Notes: generated from the sequence alone by a model not told the origin. A DNA stretch of 64,000 nt from Cephalopachus bancanus (GCA_027257055.1 JAPVLO010000277.1:3658001-3722000), one strand, 5' to 3'; counted from the stretch's first letter, positions 41,621 to 53,194 are shown. Program-made: numbers and translations.

Positions 41621-42168
41621 TGATTTGGAAAATACGATCACATTCACAGCAGCTCTCCTCAAGCGAGAGCCAAGGCAACAGAATGCACGATGAAGTGAAG
41701 CTTCACTGATGTCTCTATGTATTGATATTTTGCAGTACTTATTGTCTCTACTCTGCATTTTGGAACTTAATCCATAGTAGTTTTGAACTGTTGTTTAACA
41801 GACATATATGTAGACCTTTATCTGCACCAAGGAAGAGCAGGATCCGTTGTGCCCTTGGTGCCCAACAGCAGAAAACTGGGTCTATTCTCTAGAGCACAGC
41901 ACAAGGACCAAACATCAAGTGTATCCAGTCTCCTTCTTTCATCTCCAAAATTCAATTCCCAGAAGAGAGGCATGATTGGCCCACTTGGGTCACGTGTCCA
42001 CCCCTTGCTCAATCATCTTTGGCCAAGCAGCAGGTCAGCCTAGTCTAAACATCGCAATGGGGGTAGGGGTGAGGGGCATGCCTATAAATAGAGCTTGTTC
42101 CCAGAAAAGAGGGAGGCGCACACTGTTCATTCATTTATTTATTCATTCATTCAATCAGCAAATAGTTG

Positions 42169-42379
42169 AGCACCAGGAGTTTGAGACCAGCCTGGGTAAC
42201 ATAGTGAGACCTCATCTCTACAAAAAATAAAAAAATTATCCAGGTATAGTCCCAGCTACTTGGGGGGCTGAAGCAGAAGGATCACCTGAGCCCAAAAGAT
42301 TGAGGCTGCAGTGAGCCATAATTGTGCCACAGTACACCACCCTGGGCAACAGATTGAGACCACAACTCAAAAAAAAAAG
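42169..42379 (+). mobile_element. 5'-truncated Alu, older
   Basis: Begins at CACCAGGAGTTTGAGACC, just after a (TTCA/TTTA)n stretch at 42127-42153. Confidence 0.9.
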
Positions 42380-42380
42380 A

Positions 42381-42940
42381 CATCACCAGATAAACAGCAT
42401 AACCATACTCACCCATAAGAGACCATCAATTCAGTTACACATTAATAATGGAAGATTTTTCACTACATCTTATAACAGCCTCTTGTGGCAAATGTAGCCA
42501 GCAGTCATATGCACATGCTCAACAAAAGTTCACAGCAGAACCATTAAGAATAGTTCAAAATAGAAAACTACCCAGATGTCCATCAGCGGTAGACTAGATA
42601 AAGTACAGTATATTTACACACAGAATACTTTACAGCAATGAGAGTGAATGTTCTACAAATATACTCAACAATATTACTGGATCTCACAATGTTAAACAAA
42701 AGAAGCCAGACACAAAAAGTGTATAGTGTATGATTCGATTGATGTAAAGTATAAAAACAGACAAAACAAATCCACTCTTAAGGAGTCTTAACTAAGGGGA
42801 AGCAAAAGGGGCCCCACGGGCAGTAATAATGCTGTTTCTTGAGCTAGGCGCTGGTTACGCAGGTGTGTTCCACTGTCCACTTCAAGCTGCACACATCCTA
42901 CATTCACCCTTTTCTATATGTATATCATCCCTTAATGAAC
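42381..42940 (+). mobile_element. L1 3' UTR fragment
   Basis: AACTACCCAGATGTCCATCA and GAAGCCAGACACAAAAAGTG are classic L1 3' UTR phrases. It runs into the Alu at 42948. Confidence 0.75.
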
Positions 42941-42947
42941 AATTTTT

Positions 42948-43256
42948 ATTTATTTATTTATTTATTTATTTATTTTTGAGTTGGAGTCTCACTCTGTCAC
43001 CCAGATTGGAATGCAGTGGCCGCTCCCGGCCACTGCAGCCTCGACCTGCTGGGCTCCGGCAATCCTTCCGCCTCAGCCTTCCAAGTAGCTGGAACTACAG
43101 GTGCGCGCTACCATGCTCGGCTAATTTTTTTTGATTTATTGTAGAGATGAGATCTCACCAAGTTGCCCAGGCAGGTCTCGAACCCGCGGGCTCAGGCAAT
43201 TCACTCACCTCGGCTTCCCAAAGCACGGGATTACAGGCTGAGCCACCGAGCCTGAC
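42948..43256 (-). mobile_element. Alu in L1
   Basis: Duplication TGAACAATTTTT at 42936-42947 and 43257-43268; tail mutated to (TTTA)n. Confidence 0.96.
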
Positions 43257-43847
43257 TGAACAATTTTTTAAAATAAGTAATCAAAGCAAGGTGCCTTGAA
43301 TCACCCTTGAACATCAGCAGCATGGTTATCCTAGAGTTGCCAATTATTGTCACCTCCCCCCATGACACCACATTATCAGGGAACCTAAGACACCAGCAGC
43401 CTTTGGAAGGAGCCACTGTATTTACCACATGACCTTATGCCCTCTGGCCCCAGCTGACTGGACTTTCCCCTCACCTGGAAACTTGGAAGCTGGGCACTGT
43501 GAAACTGAGTGTTGTGACAGAGAGTGCTTGATCATATAGATTAGGGGAAAAGAATTTCTGGACATGCTACAGTGATAAGCCAAGAAAGCCAGTCTGCAGA
43601 AAATAGAAGAAAATAGAGCCAGTGTTCAGAGGGAAGCAAATAAAACCATGTGAGATGCAGGGAGACATCTCAGAGGCTGTTGGCTCTCAGCTCTGGTACA
43701 CACATGTCCCATCTGTCATTGTTTATATAGCCTTAACTATTTTTTTCAAAAGTTTTTATTTAAGCTAACATGAATAGGTTTCTGTCCCTGGCAACCAAAC
43801 ATAGCCCTGACTAAAGTTATAATATTCTTCCCTGAAAATCACTGAGT

Positions 43848-44142
43848 CGACTGGGCTCGGTGGCTCAGCCTGCAATCCCAGCACTTTGGGAGGCTGAAGC
43901 AGGTGGACTGCCTGAGTCCGCGGGTTAGAGACTAGCCTATGCAACCTGGTGAAACCTCACCTCTACAATAAATAAGAAAATTAGCCGTGTGTGGTAGCAT
44001 GCACCTGTGGTTCCAGCTACTTGGAAGGCTTACATGGAAGGATCACCTGAGCCCAGCAGGTCGAGGCTGCAGTGGCCATAAGTGTGCCACTGCACTCCAG
44101 CCTGGGTGATGGAGTGAGACTCTGACTCAAAAAAAAGAAAAG
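43848..44142 (+). mobile_element. Alu (first of a cluster of three)
   Basis: Full dimer whose tail abuts the next Alu. Confidence 0.94.
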
Positions 44143-44436
44143 AGCCGGGCTCGGTGGCTCAGCCTGTCATCCCGTGCCTTTGGGAGGCTGAGGTGAGTGG
44201 ATTGCCTGAGCCGGCGGGTTCGAGACCCGCCTGGGCAGCGAGACCGCATCTCTACAATAAATCAAAAAATCAGCCGGGCGTGGTACTGCATGCCTGTAGT
44301 TCCGGCTACTCGGAAGGCTGAGGCGGAAGGATCGCCGGAGCCCAGCAGGCGAGGCTGCGGTGGCCGGGAGGGGACCGCTGCACTCCAGTCTGGGCGACAG
44401 AGTGAGGCTCCAACTCAAAAAAAAAAAAAAAAGAAG
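44143..44436 (+). mobile_element. Young Alu inserted in the tail of the previous Alu
   Basis: GCCGGGCTCGG start; GGCGGGTTCGAGACCCGCC stem-loop; 5-base deletion. Confidence 0.96.
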
Positions 44437-44464
44437 AAGAAAAGAAAAGAACTGAATCATTATT

Positions 44465-44765
44465 TTATTTTATTTATTTTTTTGAGTCAGAGTCTCACTC
44501 TGTCGCCCAGGCAGGAGTGCAGTGGCACGCTTATGGCCACTGCAGCCTCGATCTGCTGGGCTCAGGCAATCCTTCCACCTCAGCCTTCCAAGTAGCCAGA
44601 ACCACAGGCATGTGCTACCAAGCCCAACTAATTTTTTTTATTTATTGTAGAGACGAGGTCTCGCCAAGTTGCTCTGACTGGTCTTGAACCCTGGACTCTA
44701 GGCAATCCTCTCATCTCCACCTCCCAAAGTGCTGGGCTTACAGGCATGAGCCACCGCACCCAGCC
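44465..44765 (-). mobile_element. Alu, opposite orientation
   Basis: Antisense dimer about 30 bases from the previous sense Alu, forming an inverted pair. Confidence 0.95.
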
Positions 44766-44774
44766 TGACTAGTT

Positions 44775-45000
44775 ATTTTAGAGCCACACACTGCTCTAAG
44801 CACTTTCATGAATTGTCTCATGTAGTCCTTTTAACAACCCTAAACAGCAACGACCACTGTTATCCCCATCTCACAGATGAAAAAACTGAAGCCCAGATAG
44901 TTTAAATAACTTGCCCAAATCACACAACTGGTAGGTGGTGGTGCCAAGTTTTGGACCCAAGCAGTCTGACTCCAGAGCCTGAAACCTTACCAACGATGCT
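44775..45000 (-). mobile_element. MIR
   Basis: Antisense: GCTCTAAGCACTTTCATGA, TCACAGATGAAAAAACTGAA and CAGTCTGACTCCAGAGCCTG. Confidence 0.85.
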
Positions 45001-46385
45001 GTTCGGCAGTGCGAGAGAAATGCTGACTACGGCAATGTGAATTACATGCTAGGTTAACAGATTTAACTAAGGCATCTGATTTGTCAAATGAGTTCAAGTG
45101 TAGGAATGATAAAAAGATCGGCTGTCTAGAAAAGTTGGTAAGCATTTATTTCTTTCACGAGGGCATTATAGTTTGAGGTATAGAGATTAGAGAAATACAA
45201 AATACAAAGAGTATAACAAATATACTAATCAGGGCTGTGCTCTTTTTACTGGGAAAGTCTTTATTTTACAGATTTCAGCAAAATGCGCTCTTAGGGGAGC
45301 GCATGACTTATTTTTCCCAAAATGTTTAATATCCAAGGAAGGGGGCTTAAGTCCTGGGGAAGGAGAAACCGGTGATAATCGTTACTTCAGATCTTAGGGA
45401 GGGAGGCGCCAGTGGTCACTTTCGAGCATGATGGCTGCCAGACCCTCAATCCACTCAGCAGCCTTCTAGATCAATCCCAAACAAGACATTGTTGACCTCC
45501 AGCAACCTTCAAAGGGAATTATCAGTGAGTCTAAGTCAGATAAGAACTTACTCTATCTGTAATGCTTTGATTTTGAAAGAACGTGCTGACAGCCACTATT
45601 CAAGATCATTTCTATGTATAAATGATTAAGCAGTTTTGTGGCTTATAATTAGAACAATGCATGGCAATTTCTAGATTGAGGTTCCAAGGCTTCTCTTCTC
45701 TTTGGTCTATCAGTGCCAAAAAGACAAAAGGTCATCTTCTAAGCCTCCAGGGATAGCAGTCATTACCCTGCTAACTGACTCACTCTGAAGTCCTGGCTTT
45801 GATGTTACTTTTTAAAAGTGGCTGTTTGTTGTCTAGCAAAAGGTTGGGGGCAGTTTGAGTGGTAACACCAGTTCCAGACAAAGCACATTTTATTGTATTT
45901 GTTAAGTCATTACCTCATGTCATGTGTTCTCTACCTTGCCATGTGGTTATAAAAATAAATGTTGTATTAGTTTCATTTTAGGAAGTTTAGCCTGATTCAT
46001 ATCTGTTATCTACATAAGATACATAACCTGTGATGACCAATTAGGATTCAAATTAGCTAGGACTAACAGCAGATATCAAAAGGCTGTCAAAATTGTCTGA
46101 GCTTGTTCCTAGAAGTTCCATATAACAATACAGATGTTCCCTAAGGCAAGGCAAACGTAAAAATATCTAACATTTACCCTAAATTATGCCAATGAGTAGC
46201 AAAAATGAGCTTAGAGAGACACAACATGCCACAACATGGTCTGTTGGAAGAACTTCGTGCAATGAGAGCTGTAACCAGAGCAAAGAAGTAAAATTAGGCA
46301 GAGTGTTGATGGCGGAGGTCCAATGTCACATTTGTATGCAGTTCAATGACTCCAGGATTGTCCTTACACCAAAAAGTTATTCATA
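45001..46385. other. Unique flanking sequence
   Basis: No gene or confident repeat family recognised; only short frames without similarity. Confidence 0.6.
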
Positions 46386-46962
46386 GATTCAAAAAATCAA
46401 CTGCTCGCTACTTGCACTTAAAAATGCCTTGTGTGAACAAGGCATTCCAATCGAATATTGGCAAAATGTCATAGAGGTTCTTAAAGAACATCAATTAGCT
46501 TCTTACCTAACCACTTGGCTGTAAAATCAAAATTGAAAGTATAATTCCCAAAACTAGCCATGCTAAATGCTTTTAAAATATATATAACTTATTAATAACA
46601 TTTGGAGTTTATATATGGGAAAAAAAAGTTTCAGCCGGGCTCAGTGACTCAGCCTGTAATCCCGCGCCTTTGGGAGGCTGAGGTGAGTGGATTGCCTGAG
46701 CCCGTGGGTTCGAGACCCGCCTGGGCAACGAGACCTCATCTCTACAATAAATAAATTTAAAAAATCAGCTGGGCGTGGTAGCGCATGCCTGTAATTCCGG
46801 CTACTTGGAAGGCTGAGGCGGAAGGATCGCTGGAGCCCAGCAGGTCGAGGCTGCGGTGGCCGGGGGCGGCCACTGCACTCCAGTCTGAGCGACAGAGTGA
46901 GACTCCAACTCAAAAAAAAAAAAGTTTCTACCAAGCAGATTTCCAAAAGAAAAAGGTATAGG
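46386..46962 (+). repeat. Unidentified repeat, copy 1 (Alu-interrupted)
   Basis: From GATTCAAAAAATCAACTGCTC to AAAGAAAAAGGTATAG this matches 48514-49280 for about 270 bases once the Alus are removed, at roughly 85 percent by eye. An Alu occupies 46633-46918. I do not recognise the family. A short ATG frame (MPRVNKVIPIK in copy 2) is present in the repeat but broken. Confidence 0.75.
46633..46918 (+). mobile_element. Young Alu in the unidentified repeat, copy 1
   Basis: Flanks AAAAAAAGTTTC (46621-46632) and AAAAAGTTTC after the tail; has a 4-base variant of the left-arm deletion. Confidence 0.96.
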
Positions 46963-48249
46963 TTTTAAACCAATTCATGAAGGTTTGTAACAAGATTTTA
47001 TTGAAGAGAAAGTTTTCCTCTAGTTTCCTTAATTTACTCGAAATTAATTCTCTACCTAAATGGTGAGAGCATGATCCTAGTAGGATCTGAGTCGATCCCA
47101 GAACAAAATAATCATTGATCGCTTCCTCAACCCAAGCCTTCAGCTTTGCAAATACTGTGCCATTTGTCGAAAATGGAACCAAATGAAAATGTGACCATGT
47201 TTCTACAAGCCCATCAATTTTGGGGCAAGAACTAATCCAAAACTCATCTCTGATGAAGTGTCAGATATTTTATCCTCATGTAAAAAGAGGTAGGTTACTA
47301 AGAAAAGCAAAGAGGTGATTAGTTAGAAAAAAAGATGCTTGACATGAATTATTATTATTATTATTTTAGTTGGAGTCTCACTCTGTCACCCAGACTGGAG
47401 TGCAGTGGCCGCTCCCGACGTGAATTATTAAAATAATCCAAAAATATATTAGCCATATATGAAACACATTAAGTAAATATGAAAATGCTTCAAAAGTTCA
47501 CATATCATCATGCATTTGTAATACTTTTATCTATATTTAACTATGCTAAGCTCTGTCTTTTCTATTTCATACTTGATTAGCTTGAATACTAAAATAACAA
47601 TTAAAATAGTAACACCTAAATATTAGTAGAAACACATGTTAATAGGGAAAAAAAATCACAAAAAAAGAGATACGCTAGATATTTGTCAACTCTGTGGCTT
47701 CCTTCCAGCTCATGAGCATAATTTTATAAAATGTGTTATCTCCGTGTTTCAACCATTTCAGGTTTTTTATTTACTTTAAATGGACTATTATATGTTTCTC
47801 ATAGTCATCTCAAAAGGTACTAGAGCATGCCATGACCAAGCTCAGTTGTTCTCGAATAACAGTTTGTGTATCATGATAGGATGAAGTTTTCATCAGTCCA
47901 CAGTTAAGTGAGAAAAACAAAGACAAACTCATAAGTTTTAAGAAAGTTAAATGTATTCAATTGGAAGGATTTTTTTTTATTCTGAGATTCTGTCCTTCTC
48001 CCTTTTTTATGTCCAAATGTGCTTTTATAAAATGATAGTGGTGGTAAATGGCAGCTTGTTCTTTATCTTCCTTACTTGGCAAAATACTGAAACATACTTA
48101 TTTTGGTATCCCCTCTCCAATTATTTGTTATTTTACTGCTCCATTCAATATAAAAGCCAGGTAACTACCAGTCTAGTCTCTAACTATAACCCATCGTGGC
48201 ATTTTAAGGCATACAGTATCCCCTACCCAACCTCCAACACATACACATA
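46963..48249. other. Unique flanking sequence
   Basis: AT-rich; apart from a tiny Alu fragment at 47354 I see nothing in it. Confidence 0.6.
47354..47416 (-). mobile_element. Very short 5'-truncated Alu with target duplication
   Basis: Only the 3' end (GAGTGAGACTCCAACT and about 30 bases before it, with a degenerate tail) lies between GACATGAATTATT (47341-47353) and GACGTGAATTATT (47417-47429). Confidence 0.93.
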
Positions 48250-48513
48250 CACACAAAAATGTTTTTGGAGACTCCCATGATGGCCAGACTCTCAAAGGAC
48301 CCCCAGTGATCCCTGCTGCTATTCACACCCCTGTGTATTTCCTGCCCACACTGTAGGCAGGGTTGGTCTGTGTGGCAAAAGTGATGGCGTGTAACTCCCA
48401 GGATTAAGTAACACAAGGCATTTCGGCTTCCATCTTGTTTGCTCTTTCTTTCTCAGGACACTCACTCTGGGAAAAACTGGCTACCTTGTCATGACAACAC
48501 TATGAAGAGGGCC

Positions 48514-49280
48514 TGATTCAAGAAATCAGCTGGCTGAGCGCGGTGGCTCAAGCCTGTAATCCCAGCACTTTGGGAAGCCAAGAGGATTGCCTGAGCATGG
48601 GGGTTAGAGACCAGCCTGGGGCAACTTGGTGAGACCACGGGGGTTAGAGACCAGCCTGGGGCAACTTGGTGAGACCTCCTCTCTACAATAAATCAAAAAA
48701 TAAGTCAGGCGTGGTGGCAAGCGCCCGCAGTTCAAGCTATTTGGAAGGCTAAGGAGGAAGGATCGCCAGAGCCCAACAGGTCAAGGCTGCAGTGGCTGTG
48801 AGCGTGGTTGACAGAGTGAGACTCCAACTTAAAAAAATAAGTAAATAAGCTGGGCATGGTAGCGCACACCTGTAATTCCAGCTACTTGGAAGGCTGAGGC
48901 AGAAGGATCGCCTGAGCCCAGCAGGTTGAGGCTGTGGTGGCTGTGAGTGTGCCACTGCACTCCAGCCTGGGCAACAGAGTGAGACTCCCCCTCAAAAACA
49001 GAAAAAGAAATCAGCTGCTCACTACTTTCACTTAAAAATGCCTCGTGTGAACAAGGTTATTCCAATCAAAAATCGGCAAAATGTCATAGAGGTTCCTAAA
49101 GAACATCAATTGGCTTCTTAGTTATCCAATTTAGCTGTAAAGTCAAAATTGAAAATGCAGTTCTCAAAAAAATTAACTATGTTAAATACTTTATATAACT
49201 TGTTAATAACATTTGGAGTTTATGTATGGGAAAACAAAAAACAATAGTTTTTACCAAAGAGATTTTCCAAAGAAAAATGT
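48514..49280 (+). repeat. Unidentified repeat, copy 2 (inside an MLT1-like LTR)
   Basis: Same unit and same strand as copy 1, from GATTCAAGAAATCAG to AAGAAAAATGTGTAG, split by a trimeric Alu (48532-49005). The flanks are the two halves of an MLT1-like LTR, so this copy was inserted there. No clear target duplication is seen. Confidence 0.75.
48532..49005 (+). mobile_element. Trimeric Alu (left-right-right) with internal duplication
   Basis: Left arm, shortened right arm ending CTTAAAAAAATAAG, then a second right arm starting GCTGGGCATGG. A 40-base unit is tandemly duplicated at 48597-48676. Duplication AGAAATCAGCT at 48521-48531 and 49006-49016. Confidence 0.95.
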
Positions 49281-50333
49281 GTAGTTCCTCAGTGAGGAAC
49301 TGAAGCTTCCTGCCAACAGCCACGTGCATAAGATTAGATCCCCACCCCCCCAAGCCTTCATGTGACTACAGACTCATGAAAGACCCAGAGCCACAGCCAT
49401 CCAGCTGAGCCTCTCTTGAGTTCCTAACTTACAAAAACTATGAGATGATAAATATTTGCATTTTAAACCACTGAGTTTGAGATAATTTGTAATGGAACAA
49501 TAAATAATTAATACAACTTCTTTATCCTATTTCAACTCTAGCCCCAGCAGTGCAATGCAGAAACTGCTTTGACATGTATCTATGCCTGTGATGGAAGACA
49601 AAACGGCTCAGTAAAGACTGTGATCTCCATTACCCCGGCTTTAGTTTACTTATTCTGACTTTTTATTTCTCCATGGCTTTTCCTACTTTTCTCATAATGA
49701 CCAGAGTACTCAGTAAACTGAATAATCTATCTCTAGCAAGGAAGTCAATTCTACAAGTTTGTAGGCTTAGTTAGAGGAATCATGCTTTGTAAATATGGTA
49801 TTTTCTGAAAGTTGGTAAATTTCTGTTGACAGAATCCCTAACCTCAGCTGTCCAAATCACTATTAGACCCATCCCTACCTCACCAGAGAAGCACATCTCA
49901 TATTTCTCTGGGAAAACAGAAAACAACAGACGTGAGCTCTTTTAAATGCCCTCCCTCCACCTTCAAGCCTACCTATAAGTACTGGGGTGAAAAAAATATT
50001 TTAGTAGATGCCAGAGTTCCTCAGAGGGATGGAAAATGACATATTTAGGAAACTACCTTGCTATGACATTTGAAGTATGGAAGAAGAGAGCATGGCTTAG
50101 AATAAAACCATGAAGCAAAGAGATAGCTAATCAGATCTACATTTAAAAAAAAAAAAAGCCAAGAACACGGGGACTGGAGGCAAAGAAACTGAGGAAGGTA
50201 AGGAGAGCTAGGGCTCAAATAGCAGAGTAGAAGTTTGGAGCTTGGGGAAAGAGTTTCCACAGATAGGGCAGCTGAGGAAGGTTGAAATTAGAAGTATCTA
50301 TTGCACTTTAAGCTATTTGTGTTGCTCAGAATA

Positions 50334-50895
50334 TGAGGGAGACCCAAAAAAGCTGGAATTATTTTTTGGAGGTCAGGCCCCTTGTAGTAGAGCCTTCCCC
50401 AGCTAGATAAGTGTTCTAGGAACCCATCGACATCAGGGTACCAGCTAGCATCGCTGTGAGAGACTACATTTGAATCTTTTTTTTAATTCTTTCAACATGT
50501 TTATTTCATGATGTGTGATTTACAATTACACCCGCCAACACCACACTGAGTGTTCAACAGTTTTTGACCAAAAATGGCATTATCCCCATGTCCCACCCTC
50601 CCTATTCATGCAATCTTGCTCTGAGTGACTTTTTTATTTGTTTGTTTCCCTGGATGAAAAAAGTCCTAAGGGGAATGTTTTGCCGATGTGGGTGAGGTGA
50701 AACAAAAAATAGCAGAAGCACTAACAGGCATCAAAATCGACAAATTAAAAACCTGCTTTGAGTAGTGGAAAAATCTTCTCAGTAGATATATTGCATCAAA
50801 TGGAGAGCACTTTGAAGGTGACTGACGTTTAAACATATAAGAATAAATATAGAATTTTTTATAAATACATTCTGGGGTGTTTTGGTTCCCTCTCA
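50334..50895 (+). mobile_element. Mariner copy C: deleted element with clear terminal inverted repeats
   Basis: It is flanked by TA on both sides. The left end TGAGGGAGACCCAAAAAAG mirrors the right end TTTGGTTCCCTCTCA over about 27 bases. The middle keeps CCTTGTAGTAG near the left and the HTLSVQQFLTK-like to C-terminal transposase segment on the right, with stops. The intervening stretch at about 50405-50540 does not match copies B or D and may be filler. Confidence 0.82.
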
Positions 50896-50911
50896 TATAA
50901 AATCCCCTAAA

Positions 50912-50974
50912 CCTTCAGTAATATCTGTCTGTGTACAAATGCCTTATGTGACTCACATAAGATATTACTGAAGG
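50912..50974. repeat. Nested hairpin
   Basis: Outer arms CCTTCAGTAATATCT (50912-50926) and AGATATTACTGAAGG (50960-50974); inner CTTATGTGA-C-TCACATAAG (50943-50961). The inner and outer stems share two bases, so they compete or stack. Confidence 0.97.
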
Positions 50975-51426
50975 GGGAAAATATCAAGAAAAAAAGGCAT
51001 GAGGGTGTACTGAGTTCCACAGTTGGGTCAGCGTGAAACCAAGAAATAAGAATAGCCACAGTAGTTGAGTTACAAGTAAGATGAATTTAGTGGAAGCAGC
51101 GAAATAAACCATAAGAAGATGAGTTTCCAGGAATTCACATTGAACTTCCCAATGAATGTGGAATGGGGAGTTAAACCAACATTACTTAAATTTCAGAGAA
51201 GAGTGTTGCCTTAACTGACATCTTAGTATATAATCACTGATTCTCCTGTCATTTGTTTCGGTCTTTGACAGAGATGCTCCTAACTCCTTTCTGAAACTCT
51301 GTGCTCCAATTTTGAATGTGATCTAGTATTCTTCCTTTACACTTTGTCCCAATGATTCTCTCTTTGCTACATATATGGTCAATATTTTCCTCACTACAGT
51401 ATTTTTTTTCCCCTGCTCTGTTTATA

Positions 51427-52831
51427 TGAGGGAGGACACAAACAAAACCCTGGAATTTATTTATTTATTTTTTTGAGTTGGAGTCTCACTCTGTCGCCCA
51501 GACTGGAGTGCAGTGGCCGCTCCCAGCCACCACAGCCTCAGCCTGCTGGGCTCCGGCGATCCTTCCACCTCAGCCTTCCAAGTAGCTGGAACTACAGGCG
51601 TGCGCTACCACACCCAGCTATTTTTTTTTTTTTTTTTTGTAGAGATGAGGTCTCACCAAGTTGCTGGGTCTCGAACTTGCGGGCTCAGGTAATCCACTCA
51701 CCTCAGCCTCCCAAGGCACGGGGTTACAGGCTGAGCCACCGAGCCGGCTCTGGAATTTATTAAAAATTGTGTATTTATTCTTACATGTTTAAACTTCAAT
51801 CACCTTCAAAGTACTCTCCGTTTGATGCAATACACCTATCGAGATGCTTTTTCCACTGCTCTAAACAGTTTTTGAACTTGTCGATTTCAATGCCTTTTAG
51901 TGCTTCTCCCATTTTTGTTTCACCTCTTCCACATCAGCAAAACGTTCCCCTTTGAGGACTGTTTTCATCCAGGGAAATAAATAAAAGTCACTTGGGTAAA
52001 ATCTAGTGACTAGGGAGGATGGGGCACAGGGGAATTCATGCTGTTTTTGGTCAAAAACTGCTGAACACTCAGCACGGTGTGGGCAGGTGCATTGTCATGG
52101 TGGAACAACGAGGGATGTTTCTTCTGCAGGTTGTGATACAACCTTCTCAAAACTTCCAGATAAAAATTTTGATTGACCATTTGATCCCAAGGAACACATT
52201 CTGAGTGCACAATCCCTCTCACATCAAAGAAACAAATGATCATTGTTTTCACGTTTGATTTCACTTGTCATGCTTTTTATGGGTCACGGAGAAGTGGCAG
52301 TTTTCCACTGGCTAGGTTGCCGTTTCACTTCGGGGTCATAACCATAGCACCAAATTCATCTCTGGTTATGACTTTGGGGAAAAAAACAGGGTCAGGTTCC
52401 AACTGCTCCTTCAAAGCACAACTCGCAGACCAGCGATTGTCTCTTTGCTCAGGCATGAGCAAGCAAGGCACAAATTTTGCTGAAACTCATTTCAAGCCCA
52501 AATCTTCAGATAAAATTCACTGACAGGAACTCCATGACATCCCAGTCAACTTTACAAGTTCATCAATAGTCCAATGGCAGTCTTGCAAAATGGCTTGATG
52601 AATTCTTACCACATTTTCTTCGGTTCAGCTGGCCGAAGAATGTCCAGAAGGAGGCTGATTATCAATCGACATTTCACCTCTTTTAAAATGTGAAAACGAT
52701 TCTTAAACTTGTGTTTTACTCAGAGCTATGCCCTTGTAAGTTGTCTGTAGCATAATAACCATTTACGTCTCATTTTCCCCCAACAGAAAACAAAACTTAA
52801 ATACTACACATTGTGTAAATAACCCATCATA
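51427..52831 (-). pseudogene. Mariner copy D: transposase pseudogene, longest copy
   Basis: Reading leftward from about 52800, the frame shows the helix-turn-helix region (WTIDELVKLTGMSWSSCQ, near 52570). Next is the first catalytic Asp in VITRDE (52355-52360), then SNVKTMIICFFDVRGIVH (near 52250) and HHDNAPAHT with the second catalytic Asp (near 52090). Where YSPDL with the third Asp is expected, the codon for Tyr is a stop. Other stops interrupt the N-terminal half, so it is dead. The 3' terminal repeat TGAGGGAGGACACAAA is at 51427. The 5' terminal repeat is missing, cut off near the Alu fragment at 52832. A young Alu is inserted at 51462-51749. Confidence 0.85.
51462..51749 (-). mobile_element. 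Alu inserted in mariner copy D
   Basis: Antisense full dimer flanked by the exact duplication CTGGAATTTATT (51450-51461 and 51750-51761), which is mariner sequence. The insertion is therefore younger than the mariner. Confidence 0.95.
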
Positions 52832-52921
52832 GCCGGGCTCGGTGGCTCAGCCTGTAATCCTGCGCCTTGGGAGGACGTAGGAGGACTGCTTGAGCCCAGG
52901 AGTTCAAGACCAGCCTGGGCC
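52832..52921 (+). mobile_element. Alu 5' fragment
   Basis: First part of the left arm only, ending GACCAGCCTGGGCC; joins the broken mariner D on its left. Confidence 0.9.
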
Positions 52922-52984
52922 AAACAATGCTGCCTCCAGAATGCCTTGGCTCCCCTCAGTCCTGCTCCATCCCACATGACCTCG

Positions 52985-53160
52985 GTGTATTTCGGAGCAG
53001 GCTTCAGAGTCGTGTGGGCCTGGGTTCACCGTTAACTACGCCATGAACTTACGACGACTGTTATTGGCCAAGTTACTTAACCTCTCTGATCTCAGGCTTT
53101 TGTAATAATTAAATACCATATGCAAAATGGCCAACACACAGCAAGTACTCAACAAACATC
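52985..53160 (+). mobile_element. MIR
   Basis: GGCTTCAGAGTCGTGTGGGC, CCAAGTTACTTAACCTCTC, CACACAGCAAGTACTCAAC. Confidence 0.85.
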
Positions 53161-53194
53161 CCTGCATTCCCTTCCTTCAGGTCTTCAGCACTAC

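Larger units (their letters stand above)
48250..49520 (+). mobile_element. MLT1-like MaLR LTR, interrupted
   Basis: The left half (48250-48513) and right half (49281-49520) together resemble an MLT1-type LTR. The right half holds CTGCCAACAGCC, AACTATGAGATGATAAATAT and a terminal TAATACAAC. It is split by the unidentified repeat and its Alu. An ancient endogenous retrovirus-like remnant with no coding capacity. Confidence 0.65.

Noticed and set aside
41064..41693. 209-codon frame
   Set aside because: Composite of L2-like sequence and antisense Alu; the middle is the common Alu antisense peptide.
48597..48676. CRISPR-like direct repeat
   Set aside because: A simple two-unit tandem duplication inside an Alu; no spacers.
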